A DNA stretch of 64,000 bases from Symbiodinium kawagutii (GCA_009767595.1 VSDK01010725.1:235453-299452); one strand, 5' to 3'; counted from the stretch's first letter, positions 41,562 to 54,021 are shown. Made by a program: numbers and translations. The notes: generated by a model from the letters alone, not told the origin.

Positions 41562-42250
41562 TATTTTTTGACCATTTTGAGCCCTGCGCAGTCCAAAGCC
41601 AAGTATGAACCCTCATACAATATCCCGCAATATCCATCGCCTTCATGCCTTTTTCATCATCTTTTCATGTGTTCTTATTTTATTCGTTCATGCTCACCTA
41701 CTGCCCAAAGAATCCAGAAACACCGAGAAACCTCACTAACTCTGCGCGCAACTCGTTAGAACATGCAAGAATGGCGTTGCTCTTTGTGAAGAAATGACAT
41801 TTTCACCAAGCGATTGACACAAACACGCTCGAACAGTGTGACCAAGCAGGGCAAAAACCTCTCTGACGCTACTCTGTCCAACGCTGGTTCCTCATCATCT
41901 TGCTCCCAATTCGATTTAGCTTTTAACTTGGGATGCTGGCACTGGCCCCAGTGAACATGTCTGAGACTCACTATCTCTAAACCTTCAGTTTATTAGTGGC
42001 ACGGTCCAAGGCCTTCTCTTTATGGACAGAGTTTCCTTCCAGCGCAATTTTCATCAGCATGTTTTTCGGGTTGTATTGAGTTGCGTTTTCTTGTTTGGAT
42101 TTGAACCTCAAGGGGCCCAAGCAGCTGTGAAGCCAAACATGCTTTCAAAGCTTCCAATCAGGCCCAACAAGGCCACAAGGTAAGGTGGCTATGTTCTTGG
42201 GATATGTTGAACAATTACAAGAGCAAGTTGGAAGTTTCAGCAGGAACAGC

Positions 42251-42560
42251 GGTCTCTCCTCTCTTCTCTCCTATCTTCTCTCCTCTCTTCTTTCCTCTGT
42301 TCAACTCTCCTTCTCTCCATTTCGGTCTTCTCACCTATTGGGCCTATTGTCTAGTGTTCCTTCTCATCTCTTCTCTCCTTTCTTCTCTCGTCTCCTCTCT
42401 TCTCTCTTCTCTCTTCTCTTCTCTCTTCTCTTCTATCTTCTCTCCTCTCTTCAACTCTCCTTTCTCTCCTTTTCAGTCTTCTGGCCTATTGGGCCTATTG
42501 TCTACTGTTCCTCCTCTCTTCTCTCCTCTTTTCTGTTCTCTCTTCTCTCCCTTCAACTCT
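42251..42560. repeat. Polypyrimidine (TCTTCTCTCC)-like tract
   Basis: About 310 bp is nearly pure C and T on the plus strand. A short segment (TTCTG/CACC-TATTGGGCCTATTGTCTA) recurs at about 42336 and 42485. It may form triplex DNA; no gene is seen in it. Confidence 0.85.
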
Positions 42561-43222
42561 CCTTTTCGCTTACAGTCGCCAACCGCTGTGGCGTCAGGCG
42601 TGCAGGAATGACCTTTTTGAGTTCCACTTGGAACATCAATGCTCCAAATTCCAAAGCTATCGTGTGAAGACTGGGTCTTGCAAGCGTGTCCCAGAATCAT
42701 ACAAAGGGCCTACACATATACTACATATGTATGTAAATACAAACGCTAGCGTCTTTGATGGGTTGTGCCATGGCGTCCACACACAACTTTTGTCGCCTCT
42801 CTTTTGACCACCTTGTGCTAGGCTTCCCGACTCCACGCTTGGAAGGTGATGAAGAACCGTCTTGCTCCTGAAGATCGAAAAAACTTGTGTATATAGACTA
42901 GATATGTTTTTGTTGTATATTTGGGAGTGTGGGTTTTTTCTTTGTGATTTATTAATTCCTATGCCTATTTATTTATCTACCTATTTGTTTATTTTTCATT
43001 TTTACATTTTTATTCGCAAATAAAGGTTCCAAATGTATTACTACCTTCAGAATACGGGATATGGGACTGCATGATGACTGGTGCAACCCAAATTTGCTCG
43101 AACCCATTTTGCAGGTGTGTTGAACTTTTTGGAGGTTGCACAGTTCAGGAAATCATCACAAGCACTGGAAGGCCTAGGTAGACTCAGGGAAGTCTCATCA
43201 ACACTTTCAATGGTCCTCTTTA

Positions 43223-43302
43223 GAGAATAAGGGGTCGTGCAAATTTTCATGTGTGACCATTCGAGAATAAGGGGTCGTGCAAATTTTCATGTGTGACCAT
43301 TC
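43223..43302. repeat. Perfect 40-bp tandem duplication
   Basis: Two identical 40-bp copies beginning GAGAATAAGGGGTCGTGC lie back to back, suggesting a recent duplication. Confidence 0.93.
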
Positions 43303-43429
43303 GGCCACATTGACTCAAGGGCCCTCGGGGTGGTTCAAAACAATTTGAGATCTATCTGTGCAAATGCACAGGGACACGGCAAATTATACCGAGACAAATG
43401 CAAAAGTTACATGTCACTACACATCTTTT

Positions 43430-44026
43430 TTACGCGTGCAATGAAAACTGAAGCGAATGCTTCTTGGTGCCTTGCAAGTACCGTACCCTGATCTGAGATT
43501 CAAACACCCAGAGGCAACTTTGGTATTGCAGCTCTAGCCTGTCATGCTCCACTGGCAAGTCTGGTGGGATCTTAAGAACTCTCCACTCTTGGATCTTCAA
43601 AGCATTGAATTCATTGTGCACATCTTGGATCCGTTGCATTGCAAGATGGCTGCTGGTTTTTTTTGCAAAATGATCGCCATGATCAATATACATAATATAC
43701 AGTGATGATCAGTGATGTAAATTGTCCCTTTTTCGATCGTCATGTTCCCTGTGTGCCTCAGGTTCATCTTGTTCGACCTCATGGAAGGAAAATGGCTGCG
43801 GTGGAAAGGAACCCGGTCCCTGGGTGGAAAGATTTGAAGCCAAAATGATCTCCGAAAGCCATTGATGCCTGTAGGACCGTAGGATCCTTCGAGGGTCTTT
43901 TAGTTCTGAAATTGAAGACACGTATTTCAAGTTGGATCCCCCACAACTGCTGTTTCGAGGTGCCAATGCCACCGACCAAAGTCGTGACTCAAAAACCAAA
44001 GACACCAAGTTCAGGAACGACCTCAC
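43430..44026 (-). CDS. Candidate exons, unrecognised
   Basis: Two minus-strand frames look protein-like: ISELKDPRRILRSYRHQW ... FSFHEVEQDEPEAHREHD (44026-43709) and RIQDVHNEFNALKIQEWR ... VEHDRLELQYQ (43693-43430). They follow the last basic module on the same strand. No known domain is seen. Confidence 0.22.
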
Positions 44027-44049
44027 ATGACTTCATGAGAAAACCCTGC

Positions 44050-45275
44050 ATTCTCGAGGGCACCACGTCAACTGCGGCACTCTTGGGTACAAAAGCGGTT
44101 GCCTTTCGCCCGTGCGCAGTGCGGAAGGGCAGCTCTCCTGAGTGCCAGATACATCAGACACAAAGATCCAGTGGCTATTCCTGGGACACATGACTGGTGG
44201 CAGTACGCTATCCCCACATGCATGAAAGTTGCAGCAAGTTTTCCCACCCTGGATGCTGCACCAGAACCTTCCGGAACCCCACAGGGATGCTGCAATGCTG
44301 CAAGGGAGCTTGCACGGGGAGAAAGACCCCATAGCAAGTTGGAGTGTCCAAAAACAAAGAGTTTAGTTTAATAGTTTGGAGACTGAACTCTTTACCAACT
44401 TGAAGAATTTCTATGTAGACATTTCTAGGCACAAAAGTGTTGTTGTGAAGTGTCTGGAACGCCTTTCGTGCCTTATCTAATGTATCATTGCTCCGACCAC
44501 CATTGATCACCGTGACTTTTGACAACCAAGTGATCCCACATGGTGGCTGAGCATCACTGGAGCCGTGCAGAACCCAACCTGGAGCCCGACCTGGCTTCTG
44601 CACCAGAGCCTGCCAGAACCCCTATATTGCTGTACCGGAGCTCTGGGGTCTGGAACCTTCCGGAACCAAACCTGCTTTCTGCAAAGCGACCTTGAGCAGC
44701 GACCTTGAGCAGCGACCTTGAGCAGCGACCTTGAGCAGCGACCTTGAGGAACCTAGTTCGGATGCTACACCAGAAGCCATGCGGAACCCGACTTAGATGC
44801 TGCTCCCAAACCTCCACAACCCCACAGCCTATTTATGGCTTCTGGACCGGAGCCTTGCGGAACCCAAGCTGGATGCTACTCTGGGATTATGCTACCAGAA
44901 AACTTCAAACCACATCGAACCTTCTCCGAAAACTGATCACCAACGGAGCTAATCTGCGCTGAAGACCCAGAAGAAAACAAAGCTGGGGAAAGATGCAAGT
45001 GAGTTGTCTGGAGTTCTGCTATCGAGGATTGGAACACCACGTACCCACACTGCGTCCACATGTTTCCCCTTCTTGTCACCATTTGGCACAGCAAAATCTT
45101 TGCGCAGTTGGCACAAGTCCTTCTTCTTCCACTTCCACCTCGTCTGCATCATTATTGAAGCTGACCTTGGTTCCGAAAGCCAACGTTATCCTTAGGGCCT
45201 CAATGCGAGTGAACATGTAACCTGGTAAAAGCAGGTTCAAAACATCTTTCATCACATCTTCATCTGAGCTTTTCA
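44050..45275 (-). CDS. Last acidic/basic exon pair of the repeat-module array
   Basis: Minus-strand 45275-45120 reads SSDEDVMKDVLNLLLP ... GTKVSFNNDADEVEVEEEG. The basic partner HGRKATAFVPKSAAVDVV is at about 44140-44050. Between them is a 13-bp tandem repeat (44688-44752) and degenerate repeats of the type TGCACCAGAACCTTCCGGAA. The large gap between partners suggests an expanded intron. Confidence 0.4.
44688..44752. repeat. 13-bp tandem repeat (GACCTTGAGCAGC)
   Basis: Five copies at 13-bp period between the acidic and basic exons of the last module pair. Confidence 0.92.
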
Positions 45276-45659
45276 ATGCTGATGAGCAATGTCCTAACAG
45301 ATTGGTTGGAGGAGGAATGTGGGCAGGAGAGGAGGTTTTGCAAAGACAATGGCACGAGCGGCACAACCAAGAGGCAAGGGCAGTGGACGAAAACTACTTT
45401 TACTCATCAAAGACACCGGAGGAGAGGATTCATGATGGCATGTGCGTGTGTGGCTAGTGGAGGTGGCCAATGGTCATGAATGATGATGGGGCATGATGTG
45501 GGATGATGATGACGATGAGCAATGATGATGATTTACAATGATGACTTTGAAAATCTTTGAAACAAATGTGATGCTTGCGGATCGTGACGGATGGCGACAA
45601 TTGCATGATGGATGATGGCGATGACAAATGATGATAGCTACTTTAAAATGGTTGAGGGT

Positions 45660-45860
45660 GATGACACAAAATGATTTTGACGGCGATACTCAAAAGAAAA
45701 ATATGACAATGATATAACAATGATATCACAATGATATGACAATGATATGGCAAATGATATGGCTCTTCTTCTCTTCTCTCCGGGCTTGGTTTGACAACCG
45801 CTTCAGCGAAGCGCTGACTCTATGACTCTATGACTCTATGACAATGATATGACGATGATG
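45660..45860. repeat. Diverged (ATGATATGACA)-type and (TGACTCTA) short tandem repeats
   Basis: An 11-bp unit ACAATGATATN repeats about five times near 45700-45750, and TGACTCTA (8 bp) three times near 45825-45850. The surrounding 45480-45660 is rich in GATGAT. No gene is seen here. Confidence 0.8.
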
Positions 45861-46124
45861 TGACAGTGATGAGGATCAGATGAGGATTATGAAACCATGT
45901 CTGATGTTTGTGCAGGACCAGAGCAGCGGAGCTGTAAAATGTGGGCAAATCGTCGTCCCTCTGCCCGACAAAAGCCGCCCCTCGAAGTAGATGCCCGAAC
46001 TAGATGCGCGAACCATCCCTGGCCTGTTTACGATGGAGGCACCAGGGACTATCATGCATCACCATGTTTAGCCAAATTTCAGTCGAAAAATCCAACTTGT
46101 TTTTCGTCATGATCCAGAATTTCT

Positions 46125-46600
46125 GAGGGCACCACTCCAACTCCACGACTCTTGGGTACAAAAGCGGTTGCCTTCCGCCCATGTGCAGTGCGGAAAGGCA
46201 CGTCTCCTCAGTGCCAGATATATCGATCAAACATGATCAAGCAAAAAACCCAAAGGCTATGCCTCGACACATGACTGATGGTGGTAGCGGATAATCTAAG
46301 AGAAAAATGCCAGTGCGTTTCTCAGAGTGGCTGCATGTGGCTGCTATCGAGGATAGGAACACCACGTACCCGCACTGCGTCCACATGTTTCCCCTTCTTG
46401 TCACCATTTGGCACAGCAAAATCTTTGCGCAGTTGGCACAAGTCCTTCTTCTTCCACTTCCACCTCGTCTGCATCATTATTGAAGCTGACCTTGGTTCCG
46501 AAAGCCAACGTTATCCTTGGGGCCTTAATGCGAGTGAACATGGAATCTGGTAAAAGCAGGTTCAAACCATCTTTCATCACATCTTCATCTGAACTTTTCA
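46125..46600 (-). CDS. Acidic exon with longer N-terminal part, then basic exon (repeat-module gene)
   Basis: Minus-strand 46600-46445 reads SSDEDVMKDGLNLLLP ... TRIKAPRITLAFGTKVSF and continues into NNDADEVEVEEEG. The basic partner AHGRKATAFVPKSRGVGVV lies at about 46210-46125. The 46340-46640 segment is a near copy of 45018-45320. Confidence 0.42.
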
Positions 46601-46749
46601 ATGCTGATGAGCAATGTCCTAACAGGTTGGTTGGAGGAGGAATATGGTCAGGCGTGGAGGTTATGCAAGGACAAGGGTGCAGGTTGCAGGTCTAGTAAGG
46701 TGATGAACCAGCAGGCGTGCTTTGGACTGACTTCACTTTGAAACGCATT

Positions 46750-46985
46750 CTCGAGGACACCACTCCAACTCCGGCACTCTTGGGTACGAAAGCGGTTGCC
46801 TTTCGGCCATGTGCCGAGCGGAAGGGCACGTCTCCTGAGTTCCAGGTAGATCACACAATGGCCCCGTGGCCTTTTACTTCAGCAAGTGAAGTCACTGCGA
46901 AATCCGGTGGAATTCGAAACCGGTCCTTCTTCTTCCACTTCCACTTCGTCTTCATCATCATTGAAGCTGACCTTGGTTCCGATAA
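46750..46985 (-). CDS. Acidic exon and basic exon pair (repeat-module gene)
   Basis: The acidic peptide GTKVSFNDDEDEVEVEEEG (46985-46918) precedes the basic peptide AHGRKATAFVPKSAGVGVV (about 46835-46750) on the minus strand. Both are close copies of the pair at 49.0-49.2 kb, including the following GPVSNST-type sequence. Confidence 0.42.
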
Positions 46986-47477
46986 AAATGCCATGCTTCC
47001 ACGCTCTTCTTCTTCTCTCCGGGCTTGGTAGCTCATGACCACTGAAATCATACTTCAACCAACACAGCAGACTCCCTCCAAACTTATGAATTGTCAAGAG
47101 TAGGCTTGCAAAATGGAAATTGTATGCAAGAAGGATTGGGTTCTGAAAGCTCTGTTCTGTTCTGTCCGTGCCCTGTGCACTCGCGTCGCAAGTGCTGGGG
47201 CACATCTCCCAAAAAACTGTTTTCAAGGTGAAACAAGCACAAAAAAACGCGATGGGAAACCTCATCAAGGAGTAGGGATGAGCACAAACAATACAATTTA
47301 CATGAAAAGGGGCGAACTGTGGGTATCATGAATTCAAGGCACCCTCGCTTCGGCCAAGTGCAGGTGAAACAAAATTTTGACGTCATCATCATCATCATCA
47401 TCACTATCACTGTTTGAAATGATCCAATCCATGCAGTATGTTTCATGTTTTGTTTGTTGTTGTTCTTTGTTTGTTTT

Positions 47478-48102
47478 TCAATTTCTTTCCGCAACCTTCG
47501 GGTTTCCCCATCGATCAAAAACTTGGAGGCTAACCAGTCTCTCACGCAAGATTGCCCTGTCTACACTTGACATCACAGTACCAGTACCAACGTGCTTCCA
47601 AAACATTTTTTGCTGCACGCCGTACCTGGATGGAAGAGAATGAATTGCATTGAATATTGTCATGGCATTTTCAGACCCAAAAATTTCATCAAGTCCGTCC
47701 AAACAGTTCATCCTAGTAACCTCGACACGTGCGCAGTCGGTCCGTGCACATTCCAGAAAACCAGTTTCCAATAGCACTTGCAGCAGCGTCCAAAACTGTG
47801 GTCATTCGTTCAGATCTACCTGTTTCCAATCCCAGTGAGGACATAACAGGTGCAAGCTGCGCAGGGGACCCAAGAAGTCCCTCCAGCCACGGCAGCCCAC
47901 TCCGCAACTCGCCCAACCTCAGACCTCCACAAGTCCCTGCAATTTTTCCCAAACACAGCGGAACAGTGGTGATTCCAAACTTCAAATCTAGCTGGACGTT
48001 TTTACCCCAGTGTAAAGGCAAGTCCGACCATTGCCAAAACATCAGCAAAAGCATAGTACGTTTTTGGTTGCTTCCGGCACCTTTCCAGAAATGTGAACGC
48101 AA
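47478..48102 (-). CDS. Candidate exons, unrecognised
   Basis: Two overlapping minus-strand frames read like protein. The upper one holds LRSGLPWLEGLLGSPAQL and RSERMTTVLDAAASAIGNW. The lower one holds NCLDGLDEIFGSENAM and VMSSVDRAILRERLVS. They lie inside the acidic/basic module region on the same strand and may belong to that gene. No domain is recognised and no splice join was established. Confidence 0.25.
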
Positions 48103-48275
48103 GGTTCACTAATCTTGTTTCATTTGTCTCTCTCACTTGTGAAACCTCCGCTTCGCCACATTTTTTCGTTGGTTGGCAGTCCAAGCCGCAAGTGAACGGG
48201 ATTCGGACCAAATGCGAACGAGATAGCGAATGAGATCTAAGAATGCCCCAAGAGCACACACAACCACTGAGACAT

Positions 48276-48486
48276 GCAAACAAACAAACAAACAAACAAA
48301 CAAACAAACAAACAAGCAAACGAACGAACGAACGAACAAACGAACAAACGAACAAACAAGCAAACAAACAAACGAACGAACAAACAAACGAACAAACGAA
48401 CAAACGAACAAACAAGCAAACAAACGAACGAACAAACAAACGAACAAACGAACAAACGAACGAACAAACGAACGAACGAACAAACG
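48276..48486. repeat. (CAAA)/(CGAA)/(CAAG) interspersed tetranucleotide array
   Basis: About 210 bp of tetranucleotides alternate irregularly between CAAA, CGAA and occasional CAAG. All frames are open, giving artefactual Phe-Val-Arg-Ser and Asn-Lys-Gln-Thr ORFs. Confidence 0.92.
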
Positions 48487-49015
48487 AAACACAGAAAACA
48501 AACAAAACAATTTTAAATGAGGAGAACAAAAAGGATCATTGACATCTCACTACTCAGAGATTCTTGAGGATTGTTGTTGAGGTTTGAAATAATATGGAGA
48601 ATTCTTGGGTTTCTTCCACCACATTGAATGCAACAGATCGAAGGCACTGAATCCAAATAGAGTGCCATTTGGATCGGCAAAATCATGGAGAACACAGTGA
48701 CTCTATTCAAATTACGACCCCTACATAAGACACCAGCAATCTGATAAGTGTTACTCCGTTACTCCGAACCCAAACGCAGACCGGATGAGTTCCCATTTTG
48801 ATTCCTGCACCTAACTATGTTATTCACTGACCATTGGATGGACTACCGGAGTTGGCTGCAGGGTCTAAAACAATGTCATGAGGGGGGTATGCGATGCGGT
48901 AAAGGCCAAACAATGTAAAACGAAACTATTGAAAAAGCAACCAAACCAATTACTTTACCAACTCTTTGGAAAACCTTCTGCTTGGGAAAGCCATTTCTGT
49001 TTGCTCCAGAATTTT

Positions 49016-49240
49016 CTGAGCTCACCACTCCAACGCCGGCACTCTTGGGTACGAAAGCGGTTGCCTTTCGGCCATGTGCCGAGCGGAAGGGCACCTCTCC
49101 TGAAAGCCGCAGAGATCACACAATGGCCCGGTGGCCTTTTACTTCAGCACGTGAAGTCACGGCGAAATCCTGTAGAATTCGTCACCGGTCCTTCTTCTTC
49201 CACTTCCACCTGGTCTGCATCATCATTGAAGCTGACCTGA
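49016..49240 (-). CDS. Acidic exon (49240-49188) and basic exon (49105-49016) of a module-repeat gene
   Basis: Minus-strand peptides are QVSFNDDADQVEVEEEG and, after a gap, VPFRSAHGRKATAFVPKS followed by AGVGVVSSE. The pair matches the fused module of the 340-bp units in order: acid first, then the HGRxxTAFV basic segment. It also matches three further pairs at lower coordinates. Probably exons of one repetitive gene or decayed copies; function unknown. Confidence 0.45.
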
Positions 49241-49404
49241 GCGCGGATGGACAACTAAATGCCATTGTTCAAACCATCCTGCCAACATCGGTCAACATCT
49301 GAAATAAGCTGCCTGAATGCAAATACAGCTTCCAGCTCACAAGTCACTGAGCTATCAAAGCCAATACAGTAGATCCAACGGCCACTGCACCCACTGGGCC
49401 TCCC

Positions 49405-50462
49405 CGCATCAGGATTGGGGGCCTTTTTCACAAATGCTGTGGCCTTTCTCCCGTGTACCTTTCGATTCGGAGTCTGGTCAACCTCTACCTCCTCCACATC
49501 ATCGTCGCCATCATCGAACCCCACCTCAGGAAGTGGCACTGCCAAATATAATCACATCCACCCATGTTTGAAGTGGTGAGATATTTCTGTGGCCAGTTCG
49601 TTTGCAAGCATGGTACTTTCAGTCACTTTCCTGCTGCCCGCTGGAAACCTGCACGATTCTATTGGCGCAGTATGGTTCTAAACGCAGAACAAAAATGGTT
49701 GGATATCTTGGAGTCCAACTGCAGCATACTGCACTGGGGGTCCCGACATCTGGATTGGGGGCCTTTTTCACAAATGCTGTGGGCGTTCTCCCGTGTACCT
49801 TTCGATTCGGAGTCTTGTCGACCTCTACCTCCTCACCATACTCGCCGCCATCATCGAACCCCACCTCAGGAAGTGGCACTGCCAAATATAGTCACATCCA
49901 CCCATGTTTGAAGTGGTGAGATATTTCTGTGGCCAGTTCGTTTGCAAGCATGGTACTTTCAGTCACCTTCCTGCTGCCCGCTGGAAACCTGCACGATTCT
50001 ATTGGCGCAGTATGGTTCTAAACGCAGCCCAAAAATGGTTGGATATTTTGGAGTCCAACTGCAGCATACTGCACTGGGGGTCCCGACATCAGGATTGGGG
50101 GCCTTTTTCACAAATGCTGTGGGCGTTCTCCCGTGTACCTTTCGATTCGGAGTCTTGTCGACCTCTACCTCCTCCACATCATCGTCGCCATCATCGAACC
50201 CCACCTCAGGAAGTGGCACTGCCAAATATAGTCACATCCACCCATGTTTGAAGTGGTGAGATATTTCTGTCGCCAGTTCGTTTGGCGCGGCATTGTTTCT
50301 AAACGCAGCCACTGGGGGTCCACACGTCGGGATTGGGCGCCTTTTTCACGAATGCCGTGGGAGTTCTCCCATGAACTTTTCGTTTTGGAGTCTTGTCCAC
50401 CTCCACCTCCTCCACATCATCATCATTATTTTCGAACCCCACCTGAGCAACTGGGACTATCA
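49405..50462 (-). repeat. 340-bp tandem units each encoding one acidic-basic module
   Basis: Two complete 340-bp units and flanking partial ones are nearly identical. On the minus strand each encodes a peptide starting LPEVGFDDGDDDVEEVEV and continuing through HGRTPTAFVKKAPNPD. The copies lie near 50462-50320 (diverged), 50225-50085, 49885-49745 (acid core altered to GGEYGEEV) and 49545-49405. The most distal copy carries an internal deletion of about 100 bp. Conservation is strongest in the peptide-coding part, so the units probably carry one exon each. No family is recognised. Confidence 0.6.
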
Positions 50463-51447
50463 CACGGAATCGGATCGCTCATTCATGCTGTGAGAGACAC
50501 ATCAGAGTGTGAACTGGAAAGTCTTCCAAGCTTCGTTTCCAGCACATAGCTTCGTCGCTCAAAATGTGCAAGCTTCCATGCAAACCTTTGAGAGGGATCT
50601 CCTTTGTTGTTTATGATTTCCTGTAATCACTCGTAACCAATACATCTTTGCTTATGCCAACACCCTTCAAGATCTCTTTCAACCTTTTCTCAACCAAAAA
50701 TCTCTCCTTTTCCGGGCACGGCTCTGAGGCCTCCACTCCCGCCTTCTGCGGCGCCACAAACCCCGTGGGTTTTCGAGATTTGACTTTTCCTGCCAGGCGC
50801 GGGGACATGGCCCAGGGGATGTTTCGTAGTCCCACTGCCGTCAAGATGCGAGAAGCAGCGGGCTCTTCACCTGTGGGACACAGCTACAGAGCCGGTATGC
50901 CCCCAGGTATGCCCCAGTCTGCCGTATGCTCGGCTGTTGAATCCTGATGCCACCAGGGATATGCCACCCCTGAGCCGCACACCGAAGCTGTTCCCATTCG
51001 CAAGTCGTCCATCGATTTCCACGATCTGAGGGCAGAAATGGGCAGAATGATAAAAAGTATTTAAAAGAATAAGGATTTCTGCAGAAACTCTGACTCATCA
51101 TTCCGGCAAAGAAGATACCAGAAGAAAACAAAAAGGATGCTAAGAAATGTTAAGAAGTTAATAAAGAAAGTCATCATGACTTTTCTGCGCAGTGAAGGCA
51201 GTGGCAGTGGCCCCTCTAAGGCTGCTGCGCTCTCTCGATTTCGGAACATCACTCCTCTTCTTGAGCCCTGGCATCACAGAATCAGAGGATCAAAGAACTT
51301 CAACTCGTGGCGAAGCTTGAAACATGGCACACTCTCAACATGTCTGGATTGTTTTTAACATGGATAAAGATATGATCAATACCTTTACTTTATTCATGAT
51401 GTATGTGTGTGTGAATTATTCGTTCCATTTCATTGAAACATAACATA

Positions 51448-51479
51448 CCATAACATACCATAACATACCATAACATACC
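51448..51479. repeat. 10-bp tandem repeat (TAACATACCA)
   Basis: Three to four copies at exact 10-bp period. Confidence 0.92.
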
Positions 51480-51893
51480 CATATTATGAAACTTGGCACA
51501 GAGGGAACACAGGGGCTCCGGCCGTAGAATCCGAGGATTTGGGGCTTATGGGCTCGGCCTCAGTGCTACTACCGCTGCTGTGGAAACCATTGGTGTGCGG
51601 TAGATTGAGTCAGTGGAAGGTAGTTCTGCAGTCAGAGGGGCTGCAGCCTTTCATTCTTTGTGATGGGTTTTCAATACGTGTTGGCATAATTCAGAGTAGC
51701 TCGCTTGGAATGGTGCTGCAATAATGGCGAAGGCCATGAGAGGATAGTCGCCAACAACAATCCAGAATTGCAAATGGCAGAGCATATGTAAAATCTTCGT
51801 GATTCACTCTTGCTCGCTTAGTACGGGGGAACCTAGTGACATCCATGCCACACAGTGACACCTTCTGCAATCTTCTGTAAGACCGTTTTCATT

Positions 51894-51925
51894 GGTGGAA
51901 CCTGGTGGAACCTGGTGGAACCTGG
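51894..51925. repeat. 10-bp tandem repeat (GGTGGAACCT)
   Basis: Three copies at 10-bp period. Confidence 0.9.
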
Positions 51926-52940
51926 CACTGTTGAAGACCTGCAACTCACTCAGCTCCCATGCATTCTCTTTGGTCATCAATGATACCTCGTTAGCAAGGG
52001 TCACGTGGGCTCACATGGGGTCACCAGGTGTCATATGGGGCCACGGAGCAAACGAGAATTTGGAAAGTGAGGATCCTCCTTCAACGCATGGACATAACGT
52101 CATAATGATTGGTTTGACCCAAGTTGATCCAATGTTTTCCAAGTTTCTGCATGCACCCGGTACACGCGCCCAAAGTTGTAGCTCCGAAAGACTGCGGGAG
52201 CTCGGCTTTGATGTGGGATACGGAGGTGCCTTCCCCAATACTATCCATGTGAAGCTGGGGACCGCGCTTCCTGCTGCAGGCCCTGAGGCAAGGCACGAAA
52301 TCATTAGCTTCTCCATATCCGAGAGCCCTTCGCATGCAAATACGGGGTTGGATATGACTCGGTCTGGCCCCAAAAATGAGCTGCAAGATGGTGCAAGTGT
52401 ATCTGGACATTGGCCGAACATTCGAAACAAATATAAGCTATGCTCAATAGAGCTAATGTGGGCCCAATATTGGCTGGGCCCCCCACAAGGGTGACTTTCC
52501 ACCATTTGCATCCATTTGCCCGACCAAAGGTCTATCTTGACCGGCCCTCCCCCCAAGTAAAAGACTTCAGAAATCTGAACCCCATGATCCGCTAATCCCA
52601 CCCTGGATCCCCAAAAAATTGACTTCCCTCAATCAAACGGCTGTACTATTCTATCCTCAAAGAAGAACGGCTGTACTTACCTACACTGAGATGGGAAAAA
52701 CTCGAACTGGTCAGAGTGTAAATATAGACTTTTGGGTGGCTTTCTCTGCCGCTGGCGTTCTCAGGCTGGCTACACGGGGCCATGCATGCACCTGAAATCT
52801 GGTTTGCGCGTTGCGTGCTTTGTTGGTCGGTATGCTCCATTGATGATTGAACTTTGTCAATCGCGAAGGTAGACGCCTTATCTCTCGACCCAATCATTCA
52901 CACATGTCAATGTAGGTACATAGTGATGAGATAAGCAATG

Positions 52941-52973
52941 AGATGCAATAAGATGCAATAAGATGCAATAAGC
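52941..52973. repeat. 10-bp tandem repeat (AGATGCAATA)
   Basis: Three copies at 10-bp period, with a diverged copy upstream. Confidence 0.9.
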
Positions 52974-53118
52974 ATGTCCTGTAGCAATGACCTGACAATC
53001 GATCCATCACTGTATTGCTACCATCCACCCCGTGCAATCCTCGACTGCTGCGAAGGACTTCTGCCTCGCAGCCCCAGGTCTCCGAAGAAAATGCAAAGGA
53101 AAGGAAAAATGGAAAGAA

Positions 53119-53190
53119 AACATAAGAAAACATAAGAAAACATAAGAAAACATAGATAATCTTGATCCAAACATAAGAAAACATAAGAAA
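53119..53190. repeat. 10-bp tandem repeat (CATAAGAAAA)
   Basis: Four contiguous copies, then a second short run after an 18-bp interruption. Confidence 0.9.
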
Positions 53191-53729
53191 ATTTTGAAAA
53201 ATCAGTGAAACAATTGAAAATATCCCAATCTCCTACCATTCTTCAACCTCCCAAGCCATGCTTCTTTCATTTGGTTTTTGGGCTTGTGGCTATGGCATCG
53301 CCACAAAGGCTTTCCACAAGCTGAGACCCTGCAGCATCTGCAGCCAGGCCACGTGGTTTTCAAGCTTTGTTGCAGTTCTTGGACCTTCGGCGACAGCTCT
53401 TGGACTGCCGTTGAACGTGGAATGGAACCAGTTCCAGCGTCCAAAGTGGAGCCGCTGGCTCTGCTTAAAGTGTGAAGGGACAGGAAGCCTATGTGACTAA
53501 TATGGGTGGCAGGACTCCACAGCATGGATTGTCTTTGCTTTACTTGCTGCTTCTTATGCATGTTGTGGCTGCTTTCAATTGGGCCATTGGCAGTCCCAAC
53601 CATCCACTGCTTGAGAACGAAAATCCTGATTTCTCATGCGGAGGGCAAAAGTGAACCTTGTGGGTACCACGATCTGGACCAGCCCATTATGAGCTGGTGA
53701 TTGTTCATCACTAAGCATTATCAATGAGC

Positions 53730-53787
53730 TATCAACCAAGATCCTAGCTATTAACCAAGATCCTAGCTATCAACCAAGATCCTACAT
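53730..53787. repeat. 19-bp tandem repeat (GCTATCAACCAAGATCCTA)
   Basis: Three copies, one with a C to T change. Confidence 0.92.
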
Positions 53788-54021
53788 AATTAAGCCTTTC
53801 ATTTTGACCCCCCCATTTTGATAACATGCAGCGAGTCATCCCATGCGGTACTCTTCCCTGTCCCAAACGCAGCGCTCGCTTTTTACAGATCGCCAGGGGG
53901 GCATTCAGGCGCAGGCCTCAGCTCTCCCCCAGGTGAAATCACAAGTTGGGGCACGAGGATGCCACTCGTGTTGCTGGCGATCGCTGTCATAACCGTTGCA
54001 TGAAGTCCCAACCGCCCCTTA

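Larger units (their letters stand above)
40030..43420. other. Gene-free spacer
   Basis: Contains trinucleotide, decanucleotide and polypyrimidine repeats and the 40-bp duplication. No coding signal was recognised. Confidence 0.55.
45018..46640. repeat. Direct segmental duplication of about 300 bp (45018-45320 and 46340-46640)
   Basis: The two segments are near identical over the acidic exon and its flanks, offset about 1323 bp. Blocks at 44045-44210 and 46125-46275 are also similar and carry the basic exon. The locus therefore grew by duplication of exon plus intron. Confidence 0.85.

Noticed and set aside
48002..48542. ORFs of Phe-Val-Arg-Ser and Asn-Lys-Gln-Thr repeats
   Set aside because: Translations of a tetranucleotide array.
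51892..52601. Opposed ORFs of about 200 codons on both strands
   Set aside because: No domain, no compositional bias expected of coding DNA, and a tandem repeat at one end; open by chance.
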